This document shows positions 1-6,130 of a stretch of DNA of 9,720 bases, piece by piece. The stretch's first letter is position 1, and the number at the start of each line of letters is the position of its first letter. The position numbers and the translations under genes are program-made. Source of the DNA: CAYOVG01 sp964407285 (lineage in GTDB: Bacteria > Desulfobacterota > Syntrophobacteria > Syntrophobacterales > Syntrophobacteraceae); contig CAYOVG010000279.1 in NCBI GenBank assembly GCA_964407285.1, positions 1-9,720 on the forward strand, written 5' to 3'. Below the pieces are notes generated by a model. That model searched no databases. It saw nothing but the letters and a program-made list of their open reading frames with translations, and was not told the origin of the DNA.

Positions 1-13
1 GAAGAGTGGGCAT

Positions 14-37
14 GCTACCCCGTCCCGGCAGGGTAGC
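14..37. other. Perfect 7-bp hairpin downstream of the toxin gene
   Basis: The arms GCTACCC (14-20) and GGGTAGC (31-37) are exact complements around a 10-nt loop. It lies about 57 nt beyond the stop codon of the minus-strand toxin gene. It could end that transcript, but there is no T-run on the minus strand right after the stem, so a Rho-independent terminator is not well supported. The remainder of 1-93 shows nothing recognisable. Confidence 0.3.
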
Positions 38-93
38 CAATCTCAGACACTACCGAAAATATTGGGGACGAGTGGAAACTTCTATAGGAAAAA

Positions 94-489
94 TCAAACG
101 GTACGTTTCTGAAGTCTGGATCTTAGAAAGTAAGCAAGGTCTAAAACTGACTCTTCTTTTTGACTGGCATCTGTAGCGGCAAGCTCAATGATCTTATTTA
201 CTAAATCCTTCTCCCTCCCGGTATAGAGAAATCCTAACCGTCTCAAGCAGTTTAAGAGCACGTAGTTTGCCGTGCGCTTGTTGGCATCAATAAAGTAATG
301 TCCCTTTATAAGCTGATATACGGCCAAGCAAATAGTCTCAATATTTCCCCAGCCGTACATCTCTGCTGTCAGTTCGATATATTCTTCTAGTGTATCTATG
401 CCTTCCTCTGAAAGAATACCGCTATCACCGCCATAATTCTCAATCGCCTTATGATGAAAAAGCTTTATTGTGTAAGAAGAAAGGCACAT
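94..489 (-). CDS. doc: Doc-type (death-on-curing) toxin, Fic fold
   Basis: 131-residue protein matching the size and layout of phage P1 Doc (126 aa). The core motif at residues 64-74, HYFIDANKRTA, has the Doc form of the Fic motif (H-x-F-x-D-x-N-K-R) with His64, Asp68, Asn70, Lys71 and Arg72 all present. An early YGG (19-21) and the spacing to the motif also follow Doc. Established for the family: Doc is a Fic-fold kinase that phosphorylates EF-Tu and stops translation, whereas canonical Fic proteins (motif ending GNGR) AMPylate. The Lys-Arg form here points to kinase rather than AMPylase activity. The ATG lies 3 nt after the stop of the upstream Panacea gene and has only a poor ribosome site (GGCGG about 12 nt away), so translational coupling to the antitoxin is likely. 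P1 doc is neutralised by Phd, but no Phd is present here. No truncation or lost key residue is seen, so the toxin is probably functional. Confidence 0.88.
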   Translation of the reverse strand: MCLSSYTIKLFHHKAIENYGGDSGILSEEGIDTLEEYIELTAEMYGWGNIETICLAVYQLIKGHYFIDANKRTANYVLLNCLRRLGFLYTGREKDLVNKIIELAATDASQKEESVLDLAYFLRSRLQKRTV

Positions 490-492
490 AAT

Positions 493-1008
493 CTAATTTG
501 CCGCCAGATACTCCAAAGCTTCCTCCCATTCCGGAGTGTCCGTCAATCGAATTATCTCATCCACATCTCGCGCGGCTTCCATGGCCCTTTCAATGTAGAG
601 CGGCCCATTTCCCTTTGAAAGAATCATCGGGGGGGTGCTGTAGACATAATCCTTGAAAGTGGAAAAACTCGCTTTAGGATCTGGTACCGACTTGACGACA
701 AAATCCACCAGTTCAACTACGAACTCGGGTAACTCGAATTGAGGATTCTTGCAGATAATTTTCCTCTTATTTCCCACCTCGGCTTGAACCTCGAACAGTG
801 CATTGTTAAGCTTTGCACAGTCTATAACATCCCAAACGAAAGGACCGAAGTTATCCCGCCTCCATTCGATGTCGGTTACCTGATCGCCAATACGGCGCAC
901 GGCCTCGACATCCACAAGGTAGATAAGCTCCGTAAGCGGCGCATTGTATAACCAGCCATCATAACGTGTCAAAATTACTTGCATTAAGTCCTTTAATTGG
1001 GCGTGCAT
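493..1008 (-). CDS. Panacea-domain (DUF4065/SocA-like) antitoxin
   Basis: 171-residue soluble protein. Residues ~22-69 carry the Panacea signature: a LIYLVD helix, AVRRIGDQVTD, then W-R-R-D-N-FGPF, equivalent to the family's 'K-L-L-Y-x-A-D ... R-x-G-x-x-I-T ... Y-G-P' pattern. Panacea proteins are antitoxins that neutralise structurally unrelated toxins (SocA, PanA). The gene lies directly upstream of doc with a 3-nt gap, the usual antitoxin-first order. The frame is open to 1143 (216 aa), but I choose the ATG at 1008. GGAG sits 8 nt before it, the conserved domain begins here, and a TTGACA -35 box falls inside the longer version at 1082-1077. A middle start at 1056 (MNPTV) has a weaker ribosome site. 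Its likely role is to bind and neutralise Doc and perhaps repress its own promoter. Family call fairly sure; antitoxin role inferred from pairing. Confidence 0.78.
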   Translation of the reverse strand: MHAQLKDLMQVILTRYDGWLYNAPLTELIYLVDVEAVRRIGDQVTDIEWRRDNFGPFVWDVIDCAKLNNALFEVQAEVGNKRKIICKNPQFELPEFVVELVDFVVKSVPDPKASFSTFKDYVYSTPPMILSKGNGPLYIERAMEAARDVDEIIRLTDTPEWEEALEYLAAN

Positions 1009-1051
1009 CTCTCCTGCTCCTTTCAAAAAACGAGAGACGAGTACCGTAGGA

Positions 1052-1082
1052 TTCATATCATACCCAGACCCCACGATGTCAA
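1052..1082 (-). promoter_or_regulatory. Candidate sigma-70 promoter of the toxin-antitoxin operon
   Basis: Reading the minus strand, a perfect TTGACA lies at 1082-1077. Possible -10 boxes are TATGAT (1062-1057, good match but a 14-nt spacer), TGATAT (16-nt spacer) and TATGAA (1057-1052, 19-nt spacer). None is ideal, so strength is uncertain. Transcription would begin near 1045, leaving a leader of about 35-40 nt before the ATG at 1008. This supports that start over the longer frame. Confidence 0.45.
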
Positions 1083-1143
1083 GGGAATTGGTTGAGGCTT
1101 GGCAAAATAGGCGCGCTACTCTTCTTAAAACCGGCGGGACCAT

Positions 1144-1560
1144 CCGGGATTCTGTACGGTAAGCGTACGGAAATGCGTTGACTTGGTGTAAGGGGCAAGG
1201 GGTCGAAGATTGTTCTACCCCGCCGGACGCCCTCAGTACCGCTTAGAACGTTGCGCCGTATATCGAGCGTAAATCGTCGCGGGGGGCTGATTCAAGTTCA
1301 ACCCCTCTTATCTTGGCCGGACATCGCGCCCACCTGATTGCAGCCCGGCCGGCATCTATCATTTTCGTAATGAGCACGGCAGGAATGGTAGGGTTTTCTT
1401 GGGGAATCAATATGATACTCCCAAATTTTGTATGGGATACTCTGGCGCCCCCACCAAGATAAGAATACAGGCCTTGAACGACTGAGAATATCCACAAGGA
1501 TTTTCTCAAGCCCTTGAAAATCAAAGCTCGGCGCAAAGCGGAGTACCCGGTAGGATTGCG
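1144..1560. other. Gene-poor end of the inferred element
   Basis: No confident gene is seen. A 97-codon minus-strand frame (1243-1536) exists, but I recognise no family and see no convincing ribosome site; it may be a remnant. An inverted repeat at 1499-1522 pairs GATTTT-CAAG with CTTG-AAAATC around a CC loop, with one 2-nt CT bulge. It sits about 40 nt from the tRNA remnant, where recombinase arm sites or element ends are often found. No integrase fragment is recognisable in either strand here. Confidence 0.4.
1154..1168. promoter_or_regulatory. Short inverted repeat upstream of the TA operon
   Basis: GTACG (1154-1158) and CGTAC (1164-1168) flank a 5-nt spacer. It lies about 70 nt upstream of the proposed -35 box, rather far for direct repression. 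It may be an operator half of a larger site or chance. Confidence 0.2.
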
Positions 1561-1563
1561 AAA

Positions 1564-1611
1564 GTCTGACTCTTAATCAGGAGGTTCGGGGTTCGATTCC
1601 CTGACGGCCAC
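1564..1611 (+). pseudogene. 3' half of tRNA-Lys(CTT); likely attachment-site remnant
   Basis: The segment folds as the 3' part of a tRNA. The anticodon arm is 1565-1581 with a 7-nt loop CTCTTAA (1570-1576) and anticodon CTT (1572-1574). A 5-nt variable region follows (1582-1586). The T arm has stems 1587-1591 and 1599-1603 around a TTCGATT loop. The 3' acceptor strand is ACGGCCA (1604-1610), then C1611. The matching 5' acceptor strand (TGGCCGT) and a D arm should lie at about 1539-1563, but neither is there. Site-specific tyrosine recombinases commonly insert elements at the 3' half of tRNA genes, leaving an intact tRNA at one end and only the 3' fragment at the other. By tRNA polarity the element would lie to the left, with the intact copy outside the window. 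The C discriminator is atypical for Lys. CTA rather than CCA follows. Confidence 0.8.
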
Positions 1612-1621
1612 TAGAAGAATC

Positions 1622-1653
1622 AAGGGCTACAGTCGATCGACTGTAGCCCTTTT
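1622..1653 (+). terminator. Rho-independent terminator after the tRNA remnant
   Basis: A 30-nt perfect inverted repeat (1622-1651) is centred at 1636/1637: AAGGGCTACAGTCGA and its exact complement, ending in TTTT (1650-1653) on the plus strand. It probably terminated the original tRNA transcript and stayed with the chromosome when the element inserted. Being symmetric, it may also stop the minus-strand transcript of the binding-protein genes, whose last stop codon is about 50 nt away, although the minus-strand T-run is weaker. Confidence 0.85.
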
Positions 1654-1702
1654 CCGTCTTACGCAGGCAATACGCGCGCGAATCAGAATCTTCCTTAAAA
1701 TC

Positions 1703-3310
1703 TCAAGGCGCTCCCCCGGCCATCAAGGATGGTGATTTCACCGGTTTTTTTTCTTCCGGAACCACGTACGCATGTCGGAGCTTCCATAATCCGAATGTGG
1801 CGTCCAGTCGCGGCATGGGGAAAGGCAGACGGACCCGCCGGCTCATCGCGTCCATTCCCATCCTGGAGAAAAGAAATGTGGCCGGTTGCAGGCTTGCGAT
1901 GCGCGCGTCCACCATGCGTATCAGCTTCAGCCTCTTCGGTCCCATCTCGTCGGCTTCCCTCATGAGTCGGGTGACTTCCATATCCTCGAGACCTCCCACC
2001 ATGGGACCGTCGCGCATCCCGGGAAACCATGCACTCTTCAGGGTTTCGAGGGCGGCGCTACCCCTGGCGCACCGCATCTCCTTCAGTATTGCGTGGAAAT
2101 CTCCGCTCTCGCGGCACCTCCCGGCAATCCGGTCCATGGAGAGATAGCGAAGACGGACCTTGATGCCCACGCCGTTCCAGGCCAGGCGAAGGTATGCGGC
2201 CACGCGAGCGTAGAGCTGATTGCCCTCGGGCACGAGCAGATCGAAGTCGAAAGGGGTCCCTGCCTTGTGCAGGTAACCCCTGTTGTCTTGATCGGGGAGC
2301 AGGCCGCAAGTCCGGAGGAGTTCAAGAGCCTTCGAGGGATCGTAGGGCAGGGGCACGGTGTCGGGGTCGTGGTATGGGGAGTCGGCGGCCACGGGACCGG
2401 CGGTAACCGAGCCATTGCCGCTCAGAACACTCTCCACCAGGTCCGTGCGGTCCACGGCCATGGTAAGGGCGGTGCGCACCCGCGGGTCGTTGAACATCGG
2501 GTGTCTCGTATTATAGAGGACCACAAGCTGAGATGTGCCGGGAAAAAGAACGGTTTGAAACAGGTGCTGGTATTCCTGGATGACGCTGTAGGTGTAAGGG
2601 TCCAGGTTGACGGCTATATCGGTCTTCCCCCCGAGCAGTCGCGCCAGGGATTTTTCCGAGTCGGGCACGGCGTGGAACACAACCCGGTCGATGGCGGGCG
2701 GCCCCCCAAAGTAGTCTTGATTGGCAACGAGACCTATCTCACCGCTACCCAGCCGGTATGAATACCGGAACGGCCCCGATCCGATGGGGGCGCCACGCCC
2801 GTCGGCGCTTCCGGATTCCGGTACGATTTCAGCACCCCGGATGGAGTAGAGGAAGTCGGGGTCATTTTCCCTGAGCACCAGGCGCAGGGATGTCTCCGTT
2901 ACGGGAACGATCTCCTTGATCTTCTCATACAACGAAAACCGATGGCGGCTGAGAATGGTCAGCAGGGAATGTCTCACGTCACCGGAGGTGACGGGGCTTC
3001 CATTGTGAAACCGCGCATCCGGTCTCAGGCGGATCGTCCACGTGAAGCTCGCCGGGTCGTACTTCCACGAGACGGCAAGGTCTTGCTCCAATATCCCCTG
3101 CTCGTTGGGAACGCACAGGTAGCTGAAGAGCAGGGGGAACACGTAATTCGAGGCGCTTTGGGCATCCAACGGGTCCAGGGACTGGAATGGGCCGTCAACG
3201 TCGATGCGCAGCACGTTTTCTCCGGAGTACCGCGCTCCCTTTTGAGGAACGCCGCAGGCGAAGAGCCCCAACACGAAGACTATAAGCGCAACGGCCCGAT
3301 ATCCGATCAC
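1703..3310 (-). CDS. Family 5 extracellular solute-binding lipoprotein (peptide/nickel type)
   Basis: 535-residue protein, normal length for SBP_bac_5 (OppA/DppA/NikA-like). The N-terminus MIGYRAVALI...LGLFACG is a lipoprotein signal with lipobox L16-F-A-C19, so Cys19 would be lipidated and the protein tethered to a membrane. Residues ~33-50 (VLRIDVDG...SLDPLDA) and ~91-112 (WTIRLRPDARFHNG...TSGDV) are the family's N-terminal hallmarks. A 'DPRVRTALTMAVDR' type segment lies near the middle. Family members capture oligopeptides, dipeptides, nickel or related ligands for ABC import. The start is GTG at 3310, required by the signal peptide, with a weak AGGGA about 10 nt upstream. It follows the family-3 binding protein by 84 nt on the same strand, probably one transcript. 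No permease or ATPase gene is present nearby, so it is an orphan and may use a remote transporter or serve sensing. Ligand cannot be told. Confidence 0.9.
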   Translation of the reverse strand: MIGYRAVALIVFVLGLFACGVPQKGARYSGENVLRIDVDGPFQSLDPLDAQSASNYVFPLLFSYLCVPNEQGILEQDLAVSWKYDPASFTWTIRLRPDARFHNGSPVTSGDVRHSLLTILSRHRFSLYEKIKEIVPVTETSLRLVLRENDPDFLYSIRGAEIVPESGSADGRGAPIGSGPFRYSYRLGSGEIGLVANQDYFGGPPAIDRVVFHAVPDSEKSLARLLGGKTDIAVNLDPYTYSVIQEYQHLFQTVLFPGTSQLVVLYNTRHPMFNDPRVRTALTMAVDRTDLVESVLSGNGSVTAGPVAADSPYHDPDTVPLPYDPSKALELLRTCGLLPDQDNRGYLHKAGTPFDFDLLVPEGNQLYARVAAYLRLAWNGVGIKVRLRYLSMDRIAGRCRESGDFHAILKEMRCARGSAALETLKSAWFPGMRDGPMVGGLEDMEVTRLMREADEMGPKRLKLIRMVDARIASLQPATFLFSRMGMDAMSRRVRLPFPMPRLDATFGLWKLRHAYVVPEEKKPVKSPSLMAGGAP

Positions 3311-3394
3311 ATTCTCATCTTCCCTCTTTCGAAAAAACGCTCGCGCCCGGTTGGTTTGCCGAAATGTTCAGCCGACCGCCGACCGGAGCCCCTT

Positions 3395-4327
3395 CTATCT
3401 CCTCGCATGCATCCTTGCCGGAAACTCCCGGATAATGCGCTCCCACACATCCGCAAAACCGTTTCCACACTCGTACCGCGCGGGAAGCCAGCGGATGCGG
3501 ATTGCAGCCTGCTGCTCCGGCCTCATTGCCGCCAAAGCTTTGTTGACGATGGAAACCAACTCCGGCCAATCATTGCGAACGGCGAAGTGCAGGTCATACT
3601 TGCCGTAGGCGGCGAGCGTCGAGACCTTCAGGTTCGCCAGGCCGTTTTTCTCGATGAGGTAACCGGCCGCGGCCAGGTTCTCGATATGAGCGTCGGCAAG
3701 TCCCGCGGAAACCGCTTTCAAAGCCTCCAGGGGGGAGTCGACGATGTACGGCGTGACGTTCACCTGGTCGCGCTTGATCCATTCGTAGACAGAATTATCG
3801 CGCACAAATGCGACTCGGGCCCCTTGCAGGCCGGCGAGTCCTCCGGCAACCGGCGCGTCATTCCTGCTTACAACCACCAGGGGAAATGAAACTAACGGCT
3901 CGGAGAACGACAGATAGGCCTCCCGTGCCGGAGTCCTGGCCACACAGGTGATTACATCGAGTTCTTTCAGCCTTACTTTCCTCAAGACATCAGGCCAGGG
4001 CAGGTCCCTTTTCATCTCCACTTTCAAACCGACCTGTTCCAATATGAAGTGAAGGTAATCGAAAGCCATTCCCTTTGCATTTCCATCCTCATCAATGAAA
4101 TGGAATGGGGGGAATGCGCCGGGACCGCCGACTCTCAGCACCGGGCGCCTGTCCAGCCAGGCTTTTTCCGCCGAAGTCAGAGATACCGCGAAACCACCGG
4201 AGGAACGGGAGGCTGTTCCATCCCCGCCCCCGGCCAGGAGTGTCGATTGGCGCAGCGTTAGCGGAAATGCGATCGATAGAAAGAAAGTGACGATAACAAC
4301 TCCGCTTCGGACCTTGCCCTTGATCAT
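3395..4327 (-). CDS. Family 3 periplasmic solute-binding (Venus-flytrap) protein
   Basis: 310-residue exported protein. A basic start and hydrophobic stretch (residues ~9-32) form a Sec signal peptide; no lipobox is obvious. The mature part (from ~48) begins LTSAEKAWLDRRPVLRVGG, followed by FPPFHFIDEDGNAKGMAFDY, a D-V-I-T segment and RTPAREAYLSFSEPL. These are the hallmark steps of SBP_bac_3 domains. The leading 'L-T-x-x-E-x-A-W-L' style is typical of sensory Venus-flytrap domains fused to BvgS/EvgS-type kinases rather than of amino-acid transporters. Here the domain is free-standing with no transmembrane helix or kinase after it. The ATG at 4327 has no clear ribosome site, but nothing better is in frame ahead of the signal peptide. 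It is probably co-transcribed with the downstream family-5 binding protein from a sigma-54 type promoter 70-90 nt upstream. Ligand unknown; a sensing role is inferred. Confidence 0.85.
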   Translation of the reverse strand: MIKGKVRSGVVIVTFFLSIAFPLTLRQSTLLAGGGDGTASRSSGGFAVSLTSAEKAWLDRRPVLRVGGPGAFPPFHFIDEDGNAKGMAFDYLHFILEQVGLKVEMKRDLPWPDVLRKVRLKELDVITCVARTPAREAYLSFSEPLVSFPLVVVSRNDAPVAGGLAGLQGARVAFVRDNSVYEWIKRDQVNVTPYIVDSPLEALKAVSAGLADAHIENLAAAGYLIEKNGLANLKVSTLAAYGKYDLHFAVRNDWPELVSIVNKALAAMRPEQQAAIRIRWLPARYECGNGFADVWERIIREFPARMHARR

Positions 4328-4399
4328 GGTCGGCTAATACCTTGTCGCGTTTGATTTGGAAGGTGTACAACCCATACTGCAACTCCGCCGTAACTTGCC

Positions 4400-4415
4400 C
4401 GCAACAGTTATGCCA
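4400..4415 (-). promoter_or_regulatory. Sigma-54 (-24/-12) promoter for the binding-protein operon
   Basis: The minus strand reads TGGCATAACTGTTGCG. Against the consensus TGGCACG-N4-TTGCW it keeps TGGCA and TTGC with exactly the required 10 nt between the GG and GC doublets. Transcription would begin near 4390, giving a leader of about 60 nt before the ATG at 4327. Sigma-54 promoters need an ATP-hydrolysing enhancer-binding protein acting from a distal site; a palindrome cluster at 4576-4622 lies at a suitable distance. Confidence 0.65.
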
Positions 4416-4449
4416 GAAAAGATGCGATTGGCGGTTATTTACATGTGAT

Positions 4450-4491
4450 TAGAGTTTTTTTAGTAACTATCTGGAAATAGTAGAGTTTTTT
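4450..4491. repeat. Direct repeat TAGAGTTTTTT flanking a small palindrome
   Basis: TAGAGTTTTTT occurs at 4450-4460 and again at 4481-4491, 31 bp apart (about three helical turns). Between them ACTAT and ATAGT form a 5-bp inverted repeat around 6 nt. The AT-rich tract lies 35-75 bp upstream of the sigma-54 promoter, where bending or IHF-type binding would bring an enhancer-bound activator to the polymerase. No strict IHF consensus was confirmed. Confidence 0.4.
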
Positions 4492-4575
4492 CTCCGCGCC
4501 GTGGAGCGTGTCCGCATAAGACGGAATCTATGGATGGATGCAGGGTATGCGGGAGCATGATTTCCGCAGGATGAG

Positions 4576-4622
4576 AGTGTGCCCCGGCACAAAGTGTGTT
4601 GGCACAAAGTGTGCCCGGACAC
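4576..4622. promoter_or_regulatory. Palindrome cluster, candidate enhancer (UAS) for the sigma-54 promoter
   Basis: Half-sites TGTGCC and GGCACA alternate: TGTGCC (4578-4583), GGCACA (4586-4591), GGCACA (4601-4606), TGTGCC (4610-4615). GGCACAAAGTGTG is repeated exactly at 4586-4598 and 4601-4613, a 15-bp period. TGTGCC-CC-GGCACA and GGCACA-AAG-TGTGCC are perfect palindromes, and AGTGTGCCCCGGCACA (4576-4591) is echoed by AGTGTGCCCGGACACA (4608-4623). Such a nested array is typical of a multi-dimer regulator site. Its centre lies about 185 bp upstream of the -24 box, normal for an enhancer. The second palindrome, read rightward as TGGCACAAAGTGTGCC (4600-4615), also resembles a -24/-12 element and could be a plus-strand promoter. 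Confidence 0.6.
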
Positions 4623-4775
4623 AGTACAGGGAATGTGTCGCCAACGGATGGATGGCTGCCTCGATTGTAACAATATCAGAAAAAACTGTTCATCAAAGAT
4701 AGGAGAGTTGCCGAATTCAAATATCGGCATGATTCAAAACAGGGCAACACTTCAGGGTAGCCCCCGGGAAGCTTG

Positions 4776-4845
4776 TCCCCGCGCAGGCGGGGAGGGGGGG
4801 CCGGGAAACCTCGAGAAGTCCCGGCTCCCGCCTGCGCGGGAATGA
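4776..4845. repeat. MITE/REP-like long inverted repeat
   Basis: CCCGCGCAGGCGGG (4778-4791) and its inverse CCCGCCTGCGCGGG (4827-4840) form the outer arms. CCGGGA (4801-4806) and TCCCGG (4819-4824) form an inner stem. The right end continues AATGAC, the common ending of the dispersed 'CCCGCGCAGGCGGGAATGAC' palindromes that are abundant in many proteobacterial genomes. It probably arose by mobilisation or replication slippage and is non-coding. It lies between the enhancer cluster and the kinase gene and may act as a bidirectional transcription barrier. Confidence 0.7.
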
Positions 4846-4880
4846 CGAAGAGTCCTCTCAAATGACGATGAGTTCTCTCG
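4841..4880 (+). repeat. 20-bp tandem duplication next to the inverted repeat
   Basis: AATGACGAAGAGTCCTCTCA (4841-4860) is followed immediately by AATGACGATGAGTTCTCTCG (4861-4880), 17 of 20 bases identical. The first copy begins with the AATGAC end of the palindromic element, suggesting duplication of its border. Confidence 0.65.
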
Positions 4881-4987
4881 AGTGTAGCCTCAAACACATG
4901 GTTTATGAACCGTGCCCAAATATCGAACCCGGCGCGATCCGGAAGCCGATCCTGAAAATTACCCGTCGGATCGGCCATGCGGCTCCA

Positions 4988-5013
4988 CGGAGGAGAACAC
5001 CGGAGGAGAAACA
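4988..5013 (+). repeat. 13-bp tandem repeat containing GGAGG
   Basis: CGGAGGAGAACAC (4988-5000) is followed by CGGAGGAGAAACA (5001-5013). Each unit contains an anti-Shine-Dalgarno-complementary GGAGG. An 8-codon frame starts with ATG at 5020 and stops at 5046, 13 nt beyond the second GGAGG. A leader peptide is possible but weakly supported. Confidence 0.35.
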
Positions 5014-5119
5014 TTATCAATGCGGTTCTCGGCTGTTCTCGTATGAAAGAAGCCGATCACGGAATTACGGAATGGGACGGATCGCACCGTAGCGGACCGA
5101 TCGAAAGGAGGGATCATCT

Positions 5120-6046
5120 TTGGAATTCCATACTGCCGTGCCGTCGTCTGCCCGAAGGAAGCTGCCGACCCTTGTTGCGGTTGTTTGCGCGCCCGCTTGC
5201 GGAACCGCTCTGGCGTTCGGACTCGGTGAAATCCTGGAAGCCCCGCTGTCGCTTGCCGTGTTTTTCGCGTGGTGTCTCGGCAATCTTCTTCTGGTCAGGT
5301 CAAGCCGGATCAAGTCCGGCAAGATGGAAGCCGAACTCGGAGAATCGGAAAAGCGTCTTCGGGAGCTTTCCGCCAGGCTTCTCTCGCTCCAGGAGGAGGA
5401 GAGGAAGAGAATCGCACGGGAAGTTCACGACAGCATCGGATCGTACGTGTCCGGGGTGAAGATCGGCCTGGAGAATTTTCTGGACCGGATGGAAAGGGGC
5501 GAAGGCAGGCCCGAATCCCTAGAGATGCTCATAGAGATGCTGCGGGAGGCGATCAAGGAGTGCCGGCGCGTGACGGTGGAGCTAAGGCATCCCATCATCG
5601 ACGACTGTGGGCTCATTGCCGCATTGGAGTCGATGAGCCGCCGGTTTCGGGAGTTTTGCCCGGAAGTTGAGGTCCGGTGCACCGCCGACATGGACGAGAA
5701 TGAGATCGAGGAATCACTCAAGATTGTAGTTTTCCGCCTGGTTCAAGAAGCGCTGTCGAACGTTCGAAAGCACGGCAATGCAAGGGAGATCGCCATATCC
5801 CTCGTTGCGAGAGAGTCCCGGATGGAGTTGACGATCGAGGACGACGGCGCCGGGTTTGACGTCGAAGCTTTGGGCAACGGGAGTGAAAACGGCTCCGGGT
5901 TCGGACTCACCAGCATGAGGGAACGGGTCCAGCTCTCGGGAGGATCATTCTCCATACGGTCCACGCCCGGGGCGGGTACGGTGATCCGGGCATCCTGGGC
6001 AATCCGACCTCCCTCGGCCCGGACAGCCCCGGCCGAATCCCTTTAA
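5120..6046 (+). CDS. Membrane histidine kinase, NarL class (HisKA_3/HATPase_c), orphan
   Basis: 308-residue sensor kinase. Two hydrophobic helices at ~16-37 and ~42-59 anchor it in the inner membrane with almost no periplasmic loop. A helical linker follows (~62-95). The HisKA_3 dimerisation domain carries RIAREVHDSIGS with phospho-accepting His103. The HATPase_c domain has the N-box Asn214 (EALSNVRKHG), the G1 box D242-G-A-G (DDGAGFD) and the G2 box at 260-263 (GFGLTSMRERV). All catalytic residues are present. Such kinases phosphorylate LuxR/NarL-type response regulators, but none lies in this window. The start is TTG at 5120, chosen because AAAGGAGGG (5104-5112) sits 7-8 nt upstream, an almost perfect ribosome site. 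No sensory domain other than the membrane helices is seen, so the signal may enter through the membrane or a partner protein; the divergent Venus-flytrap protein is one candidate. A terminator follows at 6131. Confidence 0.92.
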   Translation: MEFHTAVPSSARRKLPTLVAVVCAPACGTALAFGLGEILEAPLSLAVFFAWCLGNLLLVRSSRIKSGKMEAELGESEKRLRELSARLLSLQEEERKRIAREVHDSIGSYVSGVKIGLENFLDRMERGEGRPESLEMLIEMLREAIKECRRVTVELRHPIIDDCGLIAALESMSRRFREFCPEVEVRCTADMDENEIEESLKIVVFRLVQEALSNVRKHGNAREIAISLVARESRMELTIEDDGAGFDVEALGNGSENGSGFGLTSMRERVQLSGGSFSIRSTPGAGTVIRASWAIRPPSARTAPAESL

Positions 6047-6130
6047 ACCGACGCTGCCGTCTCTCCTTCCGGTTCTACATATTTCTCCTACCCGCCCGGA
6101 AGAAAGAACACCTGCAAATCGCGCATCCTA

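Noticed and set aside
3..176. Plus-strand open frame entering from the left edge
   Set aside because: It overlaps the end of the well-supported toxin gene on the other strand and shows no recognisable domain.
1009..1143. N-terminal extension of the Panacea protein to 216 residues
   Set aside because: No domain content, and a TTGACA promoter box lies inside it. ATG 1008 has the better ribosome site.
1243..1536. 97-residue minus-strand protein
   Set aside because: No recognisable family and no convincing ribosome site. Kept only as a possible remnant in the gene-poor element end.
1539..1613. A complete tRNA-Lys gene
   Set aside because: Only the part from the anticodon stem to the 3' acceptor fits. 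The bases where the 5' acceptor strand and D arm should be do not pair and lack the usual D-arm pattern.
1886..2761. 291-residue plus-strand frame
   Set aside because: Shadow of the family-5 binding protein on the opposite strand. Composition is typical of antisense GC-rich frames.
2942..3889. 315-residue plus-strand frame
   Set aside because: Antisense to both binding-protein genes, which have clear signal peptides and domains.
4676..5020. 114-residue minus-strand protein containing VIPAQAG
   Set aside because: VIPAQAG is the well-known spurious translation of the CCCGCGCAGGCGGGAATGAC palindrome family, so this is not a gene.
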